Assembly (NCBI RefSeq): GCF_029338295.1
Contig: NZ_CP119791.1
Coordinates: forward strand, 806,001 to 870,000
Direction: 5' to 3'
Length of the DNA: 64,000 nt
From: Haladaptatus sp. QDMS2
Lineage (GTDB): Archaea; Halobacteriota; Halobacteria; Halobacteriales; Halococcaceae
Both the position numbers and the translations under genes were made by a program. Positions 51,560 to 61,584 of the stretch are shown here, piece by piece. Within the stretch, counting starts at the first letter, position 1; every line of letters starts with the position of its first letter. The notes beneath the pieces are model-generated. The model saw only the letters and a list, made by a program, of their open reading frames with translations. It searched no databases and was not told the DNA's origin.

Positions 51560-52069
51560 ATGACGTTTCTTGTTCCGTTCGACGGGTCGTCACTCGCCGA
51601 GGCCGCACTCGTTCGGGCGGTGGAGTTCGCGAAAGTGTTCGACGAGAAAGTGGTCGCCGTGAGCATCATCCCCCTCGACGACGAGACGTACGCACAGGAA
51701 AAAGGATGGCTCGCGACGGGCGACCCATTCGACCGTCACGCCATCGTGGCTCACCTGCACGAGCAAGTGACCGACCTCGCGCCGACGGTCGATTTCTCCC
51801 ATGAGTTCGTCGGCCGGTACGCCTCCTCGGGGAGCATCGCCCTTGCCATCAGGAAAGCCGCAAAGGAGTTCGACACCTCGATGCTGTTTATCGGGAGCGA
51901 GAACGCTGGCCGCCTCGTTAACTCGCTCGCGAGCGTCGGGAGTCAGGTCACCGCAGACCAGGATTACGACGTGGTCATCGTGAGAGACCGGACGCCGGCG
52001 AAAATCGAGCGCCTGAAGCGCGTTTCACCGTTTAGGAAAGAGAAATCAGACTTCTACCTCTCGCAATAA
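51560..52069 (+). CDS. Universal stress protein UspA family
   Basis: The 169-residue protein is UspA-like: TFLVPFDGSSLAEAALVRAV at the N-terminus and a C-terminal SMLFIGSENAGRLVNSLASV. The glycine-rich ATP motif G-2x-G-9x-G(S/T) is not clear, so this may be the non-ATP-binding type, unlike the copy at 21.3 kb. It converges with a thioredoxin-like gene (two-base gap). Confidence 0.85.
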   Translation: MTFLVPFDGSSLAEAALVRAVEFAKVFDEKVVAVSIIPLDDETYAQEKGWLATGDPFDRHAIVAHLHEQVTDLAPTVDFSHEFVGRYASSGSIALAIRKAAKEFDTSMLFIGSENAGRLVNSLASVGSQVTADQDYDVVIVRDRTPAKIERLKRVSPFRKEKSDFYLSQ

Positions 52070-52071
52070 CC

Positions 52072-52434
52072 TTACAACTGTTTTTGCAGCTGCTCTGCGA
52101 GATAGACGGCCGCCGGTTGTCGTTCCTGCTCGACGTAGCGGGCGACCTCCTTGCCGTCTTTCTCGACGACGATGGTCGGGATGTACTCGATCCCGTACTC
52201 GTCGGTGAGTTCGCCCTGTTTGTCATTGTCCACGGGGTACTCGTGGAGGTTCTCGTCGGGGATGCCTGCGGCTTGCATGGCAGCGGCGAAGTCGGGCAGT
52301 TGGTTCCGGCAGTCGCCACACCAGTCGCCGCCCCAGACGCGAATCGTGAGTTCGTCGCCGAGCGCCGCGAACGTCTCGACGGTGGAGGGGTAGGACTCCG
52401 CGTCCCAGACGGGGTTCGGTGACATCGTTTCCAT
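52072..52434 (-). CDS. Thioredoxin-family protein
   Basis: The 120-residue protein has a thioredoxin fold with active site RVWGGDWCGDCRNQLPDF (CxxC at about residues 38-41) and the cis-proline motif GIEYIPTIVVEKDGKEV. The unusual WCGDC motif is common in haloarchaeal thioredoxin-like proteins of this type. The start is set at ATG 52434. Confidence 0.88.
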   Translation of the reverse strand: METMSPNPVWDAESYPSTVETFAALGDELTIRVWGGDWCGDCRNQLPDFAAAMQAAGIPDENLHEYPVDNDKQGELTDEYGIEYIPTIVVEKDGKEVARYVEQERQPAAVYLAEQLQKQL

Positions 52435-52483
52435 GGACACGGCTACGAAGCGGATTCACTTAACCGGCGCGCTCTGTGCAAAT

Positions 52484-53500
52484 TCACGCGAAATCGTCGT
52501 ACAGCGGCAGCGAGTCGAGGTGGTGCTGTGTCAACTCGGCAACGGCTTTGCTTCGGTCGGAGTAGTCCTGCGCGAGCATGTACGCCTCTGCGGTTCCCTC
52601 GGGGTCTGCGACGGGGACGTACCTGACGGTGGTGCCCTCCCCATTCACCGTCACCAGCAGATAGCCCTGCGGGAACGAAGAGAGTGCGGGACAGATGAGT
52701 TCGTTCACGCGCTCGGTCCGGGCGACGGCGGGGATGTGCAGGTGACCAGAGAGCGTGAGGGGAACGTCGTGCGTTTCGAGCACTTCGACGAGCGGGTCGT
52801 AGTCGAGCATCGGGAACGACGAGCGCCAGGAGACGCCGCCGGTCAGGTCGAGCATCCCCGGGAGGTTGTGGTGCATCACGACGAGCGGACAGATGGCACC
52901 GTCTAACACCTCGTCGAGCCACGCCACCTGCGCGGCAGAAATTTTGCCCTTGTGCGTATCGCTGAGGGAGTCGCCGGGGCCCGTCGCAGAATCGAGTCCG
53001 ACGACGTCTATGCCGCCGATGCGCGTCTCGAACGGCAATCCGCCGGGCGTGAACGTCTCTTCGAACCACTCGAGCGTGGCGGACTCGTGGTGGTCGAACT
53101 CCTTTGGCACGTCGTGATTTCCGGGGACGGCGACGGCTGGCGGGTCCAGTTTCGAAACGAGGTCGGCGACGCGCTCGAAGTCCCCTCGCTCGCCGTTCTC
53201 CGTCAGGTCACCCGTGAACACGACGCCGTCCACGCCACGACCGTTGATGTCGGCGATGGCGGTTTCGAGGCGCTGTTCGGTTCGGTGGTACACCTTCCAA
53301 CTGCCGGACTCGCGAGTCGAGAGGTGGACGTCTGAAATAATCGCGAGGGTCGTCTCGGTGGCCGTTCGTGGTCGCGCAAAGCGGGCAAACAGCGGCCCTG
53401 CGGCTTCGTGCGGGTGGGCGGGTGTCGGTCGCCGGCTCGGTTGCTGGGGTGCGTCCCGGCGGTTCATGCGGCTTGCTGGTGACTTAGATGCGGTGGACAT
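52484..53500 (-). CDS. Calcineurin-like metallophosphoesterase
   Basis: The 338-residue protein has all five metal-binding blocks of the superfamily: LAIISDVHLSTRE (DxH), GVVFTGDLTENGER (GDxx), AVPGNHDVPKEF (GNHD), LVVMHHNLPGM (H) and LTLSGHLHIPAVAR (GHxH). It resembles cAMP/cGMP phosphodiesterase-like Icc proteins. ATG 53500 is used; 53467 is also possible. The N-terminal ~45 residues are Pro/Arg-rich and look unstructured. It is divergent from the ATP-grasp gene across a shared TATA element. Confidence 0.88.
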   Translation of the reverse strand: MSTASKSPASRMNRRDAPQQPSRRPTPAHPHEAAGPLFARFARPRTATETTLAIISDVHLSTRESGSWKVYHRTEQRLETAIADINGRGVDGVVFTGDLTENGERGDFERVADLVSKLDPPAVAVPGNHDVPKEFDHHESATLEWFEETFTPGGLPFETRIGGIDVVGLDSATGPGDSLSDTHKGKISAAQVAWLDEVLDGAICPLVVMHHNLPGMLDLTGGVSWRSSFPMLDYDPLVEVLETHDVPLTLSGHLHIPAVARTERVNELICPALSSFPQGYLLVTVNGEGTTVRYVPVADPEGTAEAYMLAQDYSDRSKAVAELTQHHLDSLPLYDDFA

Positions 53501-53566
53501 AAGCGTTCCCCCACTGTCAGTTGGTAGCATTGAACATTCGAGAGACCGAACTATGGAGGGCTCAAT

Positions 53567-53577
53567 AGTAATATATA
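53567..53577. promoter_or_regulatory. Symmetric TATA element in a divergent gap
   Basis: GTAATATATAC lies between the metallophosphoesterase (start 53500, minus) and the ATP-grasp gene (start 53646, plus). Read either way it would give leaders of roughly 45 nt. Confidence 0.4.
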
Positions 53578-53645
53578 CAGTAATCTGGACAGTCTCGTTG
53601 ACCCCGAAAAAACGATAAGCCAGCGACGGTGCTACAGGGGGCGTT

Positions 53646-54431
53646 GTGTCGCACGTGGGAATCTCGTACTGGCCAGTCGGTGGTAACCAGACCAAACAGC
53701 GGGTCTTCCGTCGGTTGGGCGAGCGAGTTGAGGTCACGTTCCTCGACCCGTCCGCAGACCATCCCGACCTTGTAGCCCACGAGTTCGACCTCTACCACCT
53801 CGCAAAACGTCGCACCGAGTCGATTCGAGACCTCCACCGGGCCGCTCGCGCCGGCGTCCCCACCCTGAATCCGCCAGCCGCCGTGGCCCAGTCGAGCGAC
53901 CGAGTGGCGACGCTCGATGCGCTTCGCCGCGGGGGTATTCCGGTCCCCGACTATCAGTACAACGCGGCGACGGACGTGACGTTCGACCCGCCGTACATCA
54001 TCAAGACGCGCCACGAAACCGACGACGGGGCCCACGACCACGACGTCGTGCTCACCGGGAGACCCGCATTCGACGGGGTCAAACTCGTCCAGGAATACGT
54101 CCTCGCGACGCGCCACCTGAAGGTGTATCGCGTCGGAGCGACCGTGCGCGTCGTCGAACTCGGCCTCGTTCGCGGCGCGGTTCGCGGCGAACTCGAACCG
54201 ACGCCTGCACTCGTCGCGCTGACTGAGCACGTCGCGGCGCTCACGGGGCTTTCGCTGTTCGAAGTCGATGTCCTCGACGGGCACGAACCCCTGGTCGTCG
54301 ACGTGAATCCGGTCGTCAGTCTCGCCGGCGTTGCTGATGCTGAGTCGGTGTATCTCGACTACCTGCTCGCGTCGCTCGCGAAAACAGAACACGCGCAGAA
54401 TCCGATGCGGGCGACGGCGAGTCTCGACTGA
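53646..54431 (+). CDS. RimK-like ATP-grasp protein
   Basis: The 261-residue protein resembles RimK/glutathione-synthetase ATP-grasp ligases: an N-terminal preATP-grasp part (HVGISYWPVGGNQTKQRVFR), a central SDRVATLDALRRGGIPVPDY and ATP-binding PYIIKTRHETDDGAHDHDVV, then metal-binding VDVLDGHEPLVVDVNPVVSL. It is somewhat short for a full ligase. The start is GTG 53646. Substrate (amino acid or small acid) unknown. Confidence 0.8.
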   Translation: MSHVGISYWPVGGNQTKQRVFRRLGERVEVTFLDPSADHPDLVAHEFDLYHLAKRRTESIRDLHRAARAGVPTLNPPAAVAQSSDRVATLDALRRGGIPVPDYQYNAATDVTFDPPYIIKTRHETDDGAHDHDVVLTGRPAFDGVKLVQEYVLATRHLKVYRVGATVRVVELGLVRGAVRGELEPTPALVALTEHVAALTGLSLFEVDVLDGHEPLVVDVNPVVSLAGVADAESVYLDYLLASLAKTEHAQNPMRATASLD

Positions 54432-54939
54432 CGCGAAAAGGGGTGTCGAATCCCGAAGCGAGTTCGGCGTGGACAGGAGATGGACAGTCGTCCGACTGAT
54501 TCGACCACCCTTCGGTGACTCCGTTTTCGCGTCTGTGCGACACTGAGCGACCGTAATCCGGCTTCGACAGAGCCCGTCGCGGAGTGAAGGCGGTGACACG
54601 GGTGTGATGACGATGAAAGTGTCTCGCCGTCCCTCGCTGCGTGCGTCGGCTGACGCTGACGATGACGCCGGCCGGAACCGAACTGTCTCAGTGTCGTGGT
54701 TCACGTCCCGTCGGTACGACGGAGAGCATCCGTCTCCCAACGCGGACACTCGCTTCTACCCGTTCCATCCTCATTATTATCCTGCGAATAAGCGACGGGA
54801 ACGGGCGGGTTATCTACACATTAAGCAAGAGTGTTCGAACGGAACGGTATGTCATGCCCAGCGTCTGTCCACCGCGGTTGTCTGGAAAAACTGCCCGACT
54901 CCATCATCGGTATAAGCACCCGATTCGTAAGAGAGGGCA
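54432..54939. other. Gene-poor stretch before cysK
   Basis: About 500 bp without a convincing gene. Short frames near 54604-54915 have poor composition (Arg/Ser/His-rich) and no recognisable motif. The only supported feature is the cysK promoter at its right end. Confidence 0.5.
54909..54917 (+). promoter_or_regulatory. TATA box of cysK
   Basis: GGTATAAGC is centred 27 bases before the cysK ATG at 54940, predicting a leaderless transcript. Confidence 0.65.
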
Positions 54940-55887
<948 letters not shown>

Positions 55888-55945
55888 AGTCCCTCGATTG
55901 CTGTTTTCCCGGCAGGTTTACCGCCTGCTCGCGATAGCTTTCTCC

Positions 55946-56890
55946 ATGCGCAGACGAACGGACCTCGACGCTCAGGTACGCGAGGTTCTCGCTGAGTTCG
56001 AAGTACAGGGCATCCCGCCGTGGCACGCGATATCCGTGGAGGCCGCGAGAGCGCTGGAAGACGAACTGTTCTCGGCGGGCAGTGGCCCTGAAGTCGGGCG
56101 CGTCCAACACCTCGGCATCCCACGGCGGGATGGCCCGGGAACCATCCCGATTCGGACCTACCATCCAGACCCAGCAGCCCCAGAGGACCCGCCGATTCTC
56201 GTCTTTTACCACGGCGGTCTCTGGGCGATGGGCACGCTCGATTCGGCGGACGACCTCGCGAGGAATCTGGCTGCACGAGTCGGTGCACTCCTCATCTCCG
56301 TCGAGTATCGACTCGCACCGGAACACCCGTTCCCCGCGGGTCTCGAAGACGCCTACGCCGCGTTCGAGTGGGCCAGAGAGCACGGAGCGTCTCTCGGCGG
56401 CGACCCAGCGCGCGTCGGCGTCGTCGGCTCCAGCTCCGGCGGTAATTTGGCCGCGGCGGTTGCACTCTGGGCGCGCGACGAGCGTCGGAACGTCGCCGTG
56501 CAAGGGCTGTTGTATCCCATTCTTCGGTCCGACTTCGAGACTGGCTCCTACGAGGAAAACGCGGATGCGCCACTGCTGACGCGCGACGCCATCGCCCACT
56601 ACTTCGACCGGTACGTCAGAAGCGAGGTGGACAGGGCACATCCATTCGTCGCACCTCTTTTGTCCGCAGACCTCTCGAACGTCGCCCCAGCGGTCATCGT
56701 GACGGCCGGCCACGACCCGCTGCGCGACGACGGATTCGCCTACGCCGAACGTCTCTCCGAAGCGGGCGTAGAGGTCGCACACCGCAATGAACCGGCGATG
56801 TGCCACAGTTTCCTGAGTCTGGCAGACGACGTAGACAGGGCCGCAAAAACGTTCGAGGCTGTTACCGCGGAACTCCGAGCCCGGCTCTAA
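55946..56890 (+). CDS. Alpha/beta hydrolase, hormone-sensitive-lipase family
   Basis: The 314-residue protein has the HSL oxyanion motif FYHGGLWAMGTLDSADDLA, the nucleophile GVVGSSSGGNLAAAVALWA (GxSxG), the acid AVIVTAGHDPLRDDGFAYAE and the histidine PAMCHSFLSLADD. This is the usual set for carboxylesterases/lipases of the HSL family. It converges with the DUF5804-like gene by a four-base overlap. Confidence 0.9.
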   Translation: MRRRTDLDAQVREVLAEFEVQGIPPWHAISVEAARALEDELFSAGSGPEVGRVQHLGIPRRDGPGTIPIRTYHPDPAAPEDPPILVFYHGGLWAMGTLDSADDLARNLAARVGALLISVEYRLAPEHPFPAGLEDAYAAFEWAREHGASLGGDPARVGVVGSSSGGNLAAAVALWARDERRNVAVQGLLYPILRSDFETGSYEENADAPLLTRDAIAHYFDRYVRSEVDRAHPFVAPLLSADLSNVAPAVIVTAGHDPLRDDGFAYAERLSEAGVEVAHRNEPAMCHSFLSLADDVDRAAKTFEAVTAELRARL

Positions 56891-57330
56891 AATTCGGCTT
56901 CAGTCACTCGCACGACGACCGTTTCATCCACGTCGGCGAGGTCGTAGTCGGGCAGGTTTCCGTCGCGTTCCACGGCGAGTGGTTCGGTCAGCTCGCCGTC
57001 TTTCACGCCGTAGATGTGGACGAATTCGGCCGACTGCTCGCGGCTGACGTCACCTTCGCGGATGGCCTTCGCCAGTTTTCGCGAGAGCCACTCGTCTTCG
57101 GCGACGCTCGGTTCTGTTACGAGCGTAAGTGAGGCAAAGCGCACGAGATACCAGTTCAGGTCGTTCATCAGCGAGACGGCCGCGCCGAGCGAGATGGTAT
57201 CGACGGCGATGGAGTTCGCGTACGGCTGGTGGAGCCGATACGTCGAGAGCGCCTCGCGGGCGGTGTCCCGCGAGAGCAGTTCGTACCGGAGGTCAACCTC
57301 CGGCGACCCGACGATACACACCTGCGTCAT
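56887..57330 (-). CDS. Conserved haloarchaeal protein (probably DUF5804)
   Basis: The 147-residue protein begins MTQVCIVGSPEVDLRYELLS and contains SIAVDTISLGAAVSLMNDLN with a later VYGVKDGEL-like IYGVKDGELTEP. I recall this pattern from the haloarchaeal DUF5804 family, function unknown; the assignment is from memory. It lies 33 bp downstream of thiI on the same strand and may be co-transcribed. Confidence 0.7.
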   Translation of the reverse strand: MTQVCIVGSPEVDLRYELLSRDTAREALSTYRLHQPYANSIAVDTISLGAAVSLMNDLNWYLVRFASLTLVTEPSVAEDEWLSRKLAKAIREGDVSREQSAEFVHIYGVKDGELTEPLAVERDGNLPDYDLADVDETVVVRVTEAEF

Positions 57331-57362
57331 ATTCAGAACGTGTTTGCCGCCGCGTAAAGCGA

Positions 57363-58556
57363 TTACGCTGTCTGCAGGGCGATGCGTCGCGCCTTCTTCG
57401 CCGCCTCGACGGCGAGTTCGGAGAGCTCGTCGGGTTCTGCGGCCTCCACCTGCCCGATGCTGGCACGCGTCTCTGGGCGATTCGGCGCGATACGGTTACA
57501 CCCGGCTTCGATGTTCGCGGTGGTGAACGTGCCGAGTGCTCGTGCGCGTTCGACGATGTCCGGTTTGTCCATCGTGACGAGCGGCCGGTAGACTGGTAGA
57601 CTCGTCGCAGCCGTCGTCGTCATGAGGTTCGCGCCGGTCTGACTGGACTTCTGCCCGATCGCCTCGCCGGTGACGATGCCGACGGCGTGTTCCTCGCGGG
57701 CGACGTGCTCTGCGACCATGAACATAAAGCGTCGAAGCGACAGCATCCGGGTGTTCTGGAGTTCGTCTACGAGCAGGCGGGCGACCTTCCCAGCGGGAAC
57801 CATCCGCAGTTCCATATCGAAGTTCGGCGCGTAGCGAGCGAGCGTCTCGACCGATTCGACGACTCGTGCCTGATGGTCCACGCCGCCGAACTCCTCGAAG
57901 TCGAAGTAGACGGGGATGATGGGACACCCACGTTTCATGAGTTCCCACGCAGCGACGGGCGAGTCGATGCCGCCGGAGATGAGCGCGACGACGGGGTCCT
58001 GCGTTCCGAGTGGGAGACCACCCGGTCCCGCGCGCTTCTCGACGTAGACGTAGGCGTGGTCGGCGCGACACTCGACGAACAGTTCACAGTCGGGCTGTTC
58101 TAAGTCCACTTCCGGTTCGAATCGTTCCTCGGTCGCCTCCCAGACGGCAGTCCCGACCTCTCGTTCGATGTCTTCAGAGGAGAATGGGTGGGCGGATTTC
58201 TCCCCTGCGCGGCGGGCGCTGACGGCGAACGCACCCTCGGTGTATACCTCGCGGGCGGCCTCGACGACGGCGGATTTCATCGCATCCATCGTCGGGTCGG
58301 TGACGGTGACGGGACTCGCAGAGACTACGCCGAAGGCGTCACAGGCGGCGTCGGTGGCCGCGTCTATCGCTTCTTCGGTCGTGTCGATGAAGAGCCGAGA
58401 GTGCTGCTTTCGAACGGTGCCCTCGATGGCGCGGTCTGAGAGGAGGGCTCGGATGTTGTCACGGAGCATCTGCTCCATGCGGCCGAGGACCTGCGGACTT
58501 TTCACCCCCATATCGCCGTACCTGACGAGGACGGTGTCCGCTCCCGGTGGATTCAT
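57363..58556 (-). CDS. thiI: tRNA 4-thiouridine synthetase ThiI
   Basis: ThiI adenylates U8 of tRNA and inserts sulfur. The 397-residue protein has the N-terminal ferredoxin-like/THUMP region (LVRYGDMGVKSPQVLGRMEQ) and the PP-loop VALISGGIDSPVAAWELMKR at about residues 190-209. There is no C-terminal rhodanese domain, so another sulfur donor is needed. A cysteine is in NIEAGCNRIAPNRPETRA, a position sometimes used in archaeal and thermophilic ThiI. Confidence 0.93.
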   Translation of the reverse strand: MNPPGADTVLVRYGDMGVKSPQVLGRMEQMLRDNIRALLSDRAIEGTVRKQHSRLFIDTTEEAIDAATDAACDAFGVVSASPVTVTDPTMDAMKSAVVEAAREVYTEGAFAVSARRAGEKSAHPFSSEDIEREVGTAVWEATEERFEPEVDLEQPDCELFVECRADHAYVYVEKRAGPGGLPLGTQDPVVALISGGIDSPVAAWELMKRGCPIIPVYFDFEEFGGVDHQARVVESVETLARYAPNFDMELRMVPAGKVARLLVDELQNTRMLSLRRFMFMVAEHVAREEHAVGIVTGEAIGQKSSQTGANLMTTTAATSLPVYRPLVTMDKPDIVERARALGTFTTANIEAGCNRIAPNRPETRASIGQVEAAEPDELSELAVEAAKKARRIALQTA

Positions 58557-58606
58557 ACACGAAAATGAACGAGGGGCGAATAAACCCCTATCGCCTTCTT
58601 CGCGGC

Positions 58607-59830
58607 TTAGAACGTGGAGAGTTCGCCGTCGATGACCTGTCGGGTGACGTCGGTCACGTTGGCGAGGCGCTGGTCGATGATGGCCCGGACGTCCGCCTCG
58701 ATATCTTCGAGTTCAACGCCTTCCTCGGTGACGAGTCGGGCGTCAGCGACGTGGGGTTGGTCGATTGGCTTACCAATCTGGGAGAGTAGGCGGATGCGCA
58801 GGTCGCGGATGCCCGCTACGTTCGCGACGACGTCCTCTGCGATTTGCGTGCTGAGCAGGTTGTAAATCTTCCCGATGTGATTGACCGGGTTCTTCCCGGA
58901 GGTCGCTTCCATGGACATCGAGCGATTCGGCGTGATGAGACCGTTCGCGCGGTTACCACGGCCCACAGAACCGTCGTCGCCCATCTCTGCTGAGGTCCCG
59001 GTGACAGTGAGGTAGACCGACCCAGTCTCGTAGTTGTCTGCGGTGTTGACGTAGACCTCGACAGAGCGGTCCGTGTACTCGCTCGCGAGTTCGGTGACGT
59101 ACTCGCGGACGTCGTTTACGGCCTCGATGTAGTCGTCTAAGCCTTCGAGATACTTGTCCACCATCGCGGCGGCGACGGTGATGTCGATGTGGTCGCCCTC
59201 GCGTTTGCCCATCACCTTAATGTCCTGGCCGAGTTCGCGGTGGTCCGCGGCGTAGACGCCGTTCAGGTGGCGTTCGGTTTCGAGGACGATGGTTTCGGTT
59301 TCCGAGAGGGGCGCGTGGCCGACGCCGAAGGAGGTGTCGTTGGCCATCGGAATTGTGGCGTTGTCCTCGCCGAACACCGACTGGAGGTCGCCGGAGCCTT
59401 CGCCGAGTTTCACGTCCACGATGATGTCCGTCCCCACGTCGATTTCCGGGAAGTGAGCTGAAAGGTACTCGCGGGCGGCGCGGAGGGCGATTTTCTCCGT
59501 CGGAATGTGGATGACCTCGTCTTTCTCCTCGTCTTCGTAAATCTTGGTCGCCCGCCCGACGATGAGCAGGTAGATGGGATTCATGACCTCGCCGCCACCG
59601 TACTTCGGGGCCGAGTTGCCAGCGACTAACTGCGTCTCGTCTGTGTTGTAGTGGAGGACCTTTCCGACACGCGTTAAGTATTCGTTGGCGAGCGCCTGGC
59701 AGACTGCCTCGGCGACGCCGTCGCAGATGGAGTCCGGGTGGCCGATGCCTTTTCGCTCGACGATTTCGACCTCCTGGTCTTCCACTGCACGTCGATCGAT
59801 CGGTTCGACGCGAATATTGCGTTCTGTCAT
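58607..59830 (-). CDS. mat: S-adenosylmethionine synthetase, archaeal type
   Basis: Archaeal MAT makes SAM from methionine and ATP. The 407-residue protein has the archaeal signature [20 protein letters not shown] near residues 25-44, the [20 protein letters not shown] motif and [23 protein letters not shown] 59830 is supported by a TATA box centred 28 bases away. It supplies SAM to the many methyltransferases in this window. Confidence 0.95.
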   Translation of the reverse strand: MTERNIRVEPIDRRAVEDQEVEIVERKGIGHPDSICDGVAEAVCQALANEYLTRVGKVLHYNTDETQLVAGNSAPKYGGGEVMNPIYLLIVGRATKIYEDEEKDEVIHIPTEKIALRAAREYLSAHFPEIDVGTDIIVDVKLGEGSGDLQSVFGEDNATIPMANDTSFGVGHAPLSETETIVLETERHLNGVYAADHRELGQDIKVMGKREGDHIDITVAAAMVDKYLEGLDDYIEAVNDVREYVTELASEYTDRSVEVYVNTADNYETGSVYLTVTGTSAEMGDDGSVGRGNRANGLITPNRSMSMEATSGKNPVNHIGKIYNLLSTQIAEDVVANVAGIRDLRIRLLSQIGKPIDQPHVADARLVTEEGVELEDIEADVRAIIDQRLANVTDVTRQVIDGELSTF

Positions 59831-59854
59831 TACATCGTATTCGACACCAGCATT

Positions 59855-59862
59855 TCTATAAC
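59855..59862 (-). promoter_or_regulatory. TATA box of the SAM synthetase gene
   Basis: On the minus strand this reads GTTATAGA, centred 28 bases before the ATG at 59830, which fits a leaderless mRNA. Confidence 0.55.
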
Positions 59863-59889
59863 TTCCGAAAACCACGACCGCCAAAAAAA

Positions 59890-60435
59890 TTACTCTGAGT
59901 TATTCGATTCGAGCAGTAAACCGAGATACGACGTCCGAATTTGGGTCTCAGGGTCCACGCCTAATTTCTCCAGTACGTTGTAGGCCCCCTCTCGCGCCGG
60001 TTCTACCGCCCCCTCGACTTCCGTCTCGACTTCGACGAACTCCCCGAGCCCGGTCACGTCGTCCAGTGTGACGGTGTAGCCGTCGAGCTCGTAGAATACT
60101 CGACGCTTCTCCACCGTCGCGGTGGCCGCGTATCCGAGACCGGACAGGATGCGGTCCATCGTCTCTCCGTCCGCGACGACGGTTTCTGCCTCTTTGCGGG
60201 TTTTCGACTCCTGCTCTACGAGCGGTCCCTTGTAGGTCACCTTCGTGACCGTCTCCTCGTCTGTCATCTCGGTTCGGATACGGAGTGCCTCGTCAGTCTC
60301 AGCGAAATCGCGGTCGGGAGCGTTGTAGTAGGTGTCTCGTTGGGTAACGGTGCGCACCTGCGTCGCGCCGCACGCGGCGAGTTTTTCGCGCACGGCGTTG
60401 TGGTCGGCCCGGACCTTGACTTCGACCTCGTACAT
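59890..60435 (-). CDS. CYTH-domain protein (class IV adenylate cyclase/ThTPase-like)
   Basis: The 181-residue protein starts MYEVEVKVRADHNAVREKLA, carrying the ExExK signature of CYTH proteins at residues 3-7. Other charged tunnel residues appear in ALRIRTEMTDEETVTKVTYK and TVTLDDVTGLGEFVEVETEV. CYTH proteins bind triphosphates and metal ions; archaeal CyaB-like members may be triphosphatases rather than cyclases. It is a single gene between MAT and FKBP. Confidence 0.88.
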   Translation of the reverse strand: MYEVEVKVRADHNAVREKLAACGATQVRTVTQRDTYYNAPDRDFAETDEALRIRTEMTDEETVTKVTYKGPLVEQESKTRKEAETVVADGETMDRILSGLGYAATATVEKRRVFYELDGYTVTLDDVTGLGEFVEVETEVEGAVEPAREGAYNVLEKLGVDPETQIRTSYLGLLLESNNSE

Positions 60436-60497
60436 GGCATTTCGGAGGTGCTACCTGCTGAAAAACGTGGGTGTTCTTCCGGCGCGAGAAACGTGAT

Positions 60498-60504
60498 TCT
60501 TAAG
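60498..60504 (+). promoter_or_regulatory. TATA box of the FKBP gene
   Basis: TCTTAAG is centred 28 bases before ATG 60529, giving a leaderless message. Confidence 0.5.
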
Positions 60505-60528
60505 GGTGCAACGACTGTCCGTTGACGT

Positions 60529-61503
60529 ATGAGTGAAGAACCTCAGGCCGAGGAGGCCGAGCAACCGGACGACGTCGAAGAAGAAGTCGAAGAGACGGAG
60601 GCTGAGGCTGAGGAAGGCGGGCTCCAGGACGGAGATTTCGTCAAACTCGCCTACACCGCACGCACCGTCGAAGGCGGCCAGCTCGTCGACACGACGGACG
60701 AAGAAATCGCAGAGGAAGAGGGCGTCGCAGACCAGGGCGAGTTCGAGCCCCGCGTCATCGTCCTCGGTGCCGGCCACATCTTCTCCGCAGTCGAAGAGGC
60801 AATCATCGGCGGCGAAGTCGGTGACTCCGGCACAGTGACCGTGCCTGCCGAAGAAGCGTTCGGCGAGTACGACGAGTCCGAAGTCCGCACCGTCGCCGCC
60901 TCGAAGATTCCAGAAGACGACCGCTACCCAGGCGGCCACGTCGACATCGACGGCCAGCACGGTCACGTCGAGACCATCATCGGCGGCCGCGCCCGTGTCG
61001 ACTTCAACCACCCGCTTGCCGGTGAGGACATCGAGTACGAGTACGAAGTGCTCGGCGTCGTCGAAGACCGCGAGGAACAGGCGAAAGGGCTGCTCGGGAT
61101 GTACCTGGACGCGGACCTCGAACTCTGGATCCAGACCGACGAGGTCGAAGAGGAAGTCGTCGTCGAATCCGACGACGATGACGAGGACGCAGAGCCGGAG
61201 ACGGAGATGGAGACCGTCGAGAAGGAGACGCTCTACATCGAGTCTACGCCACAGCTCGCGTTCAACCAGCAGTGGATGTTCCAGAAACAGCAGATTGCCC
61301 AGCAGATTATGGACCGCCTCGACTTAGACCGCGTCATCATCCAGGAGACCATCGACGGCTCCGGCGGCATGATGGGCGGCATGGGCGGTATGATGGGCGG
61401 CATGGGTGGCACTGGCGGTGCAGGCGGCGCTGACTTAGAAGAACTCGTCGAAGACGCAGACATCGACGCCGAAGAACTCGTCGAAGACTTAGACGAAGAG
61501 TAA
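60529..61503 (+). CDS. FKBP-type peptidyl-prolyl isomerase with GGM-rich tail
   Basis: The 324-residue SlyD-like isomerase has an acidic N-terminus (~25 residues), an FKBP core (DGDFVKLAYTARTVEGGQLV, VLGAGHIFSAVEEAIIGGEV, VPAEEAFGEYDESEVRTV) with an inserted flap, and a C-terminal extension. The end of that extension (about residues 279-301) consists of Gly-Gly-Met repeats followed by an acidic ending. This resembles the GGM tails of GroEL and some thermosomes. It is likely a cytoplasmic folding helper; whether the tail has chaperone function is an inference. Confidence 0.9.
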   Translation: MSEEPQAEEAEQPDDVEEEVEETEAEAEEGGLQDGDFVKLAYTARTVEGGQLVDTTDEEIAEEEGVADQGEFEPRVIVLGAGHIFSAVEEAIIGGEVGDSGTVTVPAEEAFGEYDESEVRTVAASKIPEDDRYPGGHVDIDGQHGHVETIIGGRARVDFNHPLAGEDIEYEYEVLGVVEDREEQAKGLLGMYLDADLELWIQTDEVEEEVVVESDDDDEDAEPETEMETVEKETLYIESTPQLAFNQQWMFQKQQIAQQIMDRLDLDRVIIQETIDGSGGMMGGMGGMMGGMGGTGGAGGADLEELVEDADIDAEELVEDLDEE

Positions 61504-61584
61504 GTCGGCTTCCCCATTTTCGATTTTCACGCGACGAGCCGCAGGCTTTGCGGCACAGGCAACGAGGAGAAACGCGCAGTCGCC

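Noticed and set aside
54604-54915. Possible 103-aa gene upstream of cysK
   Set aside because: The composition is unlike neighbouring proteins, there is no motif, and it runs into the cysK promoter.
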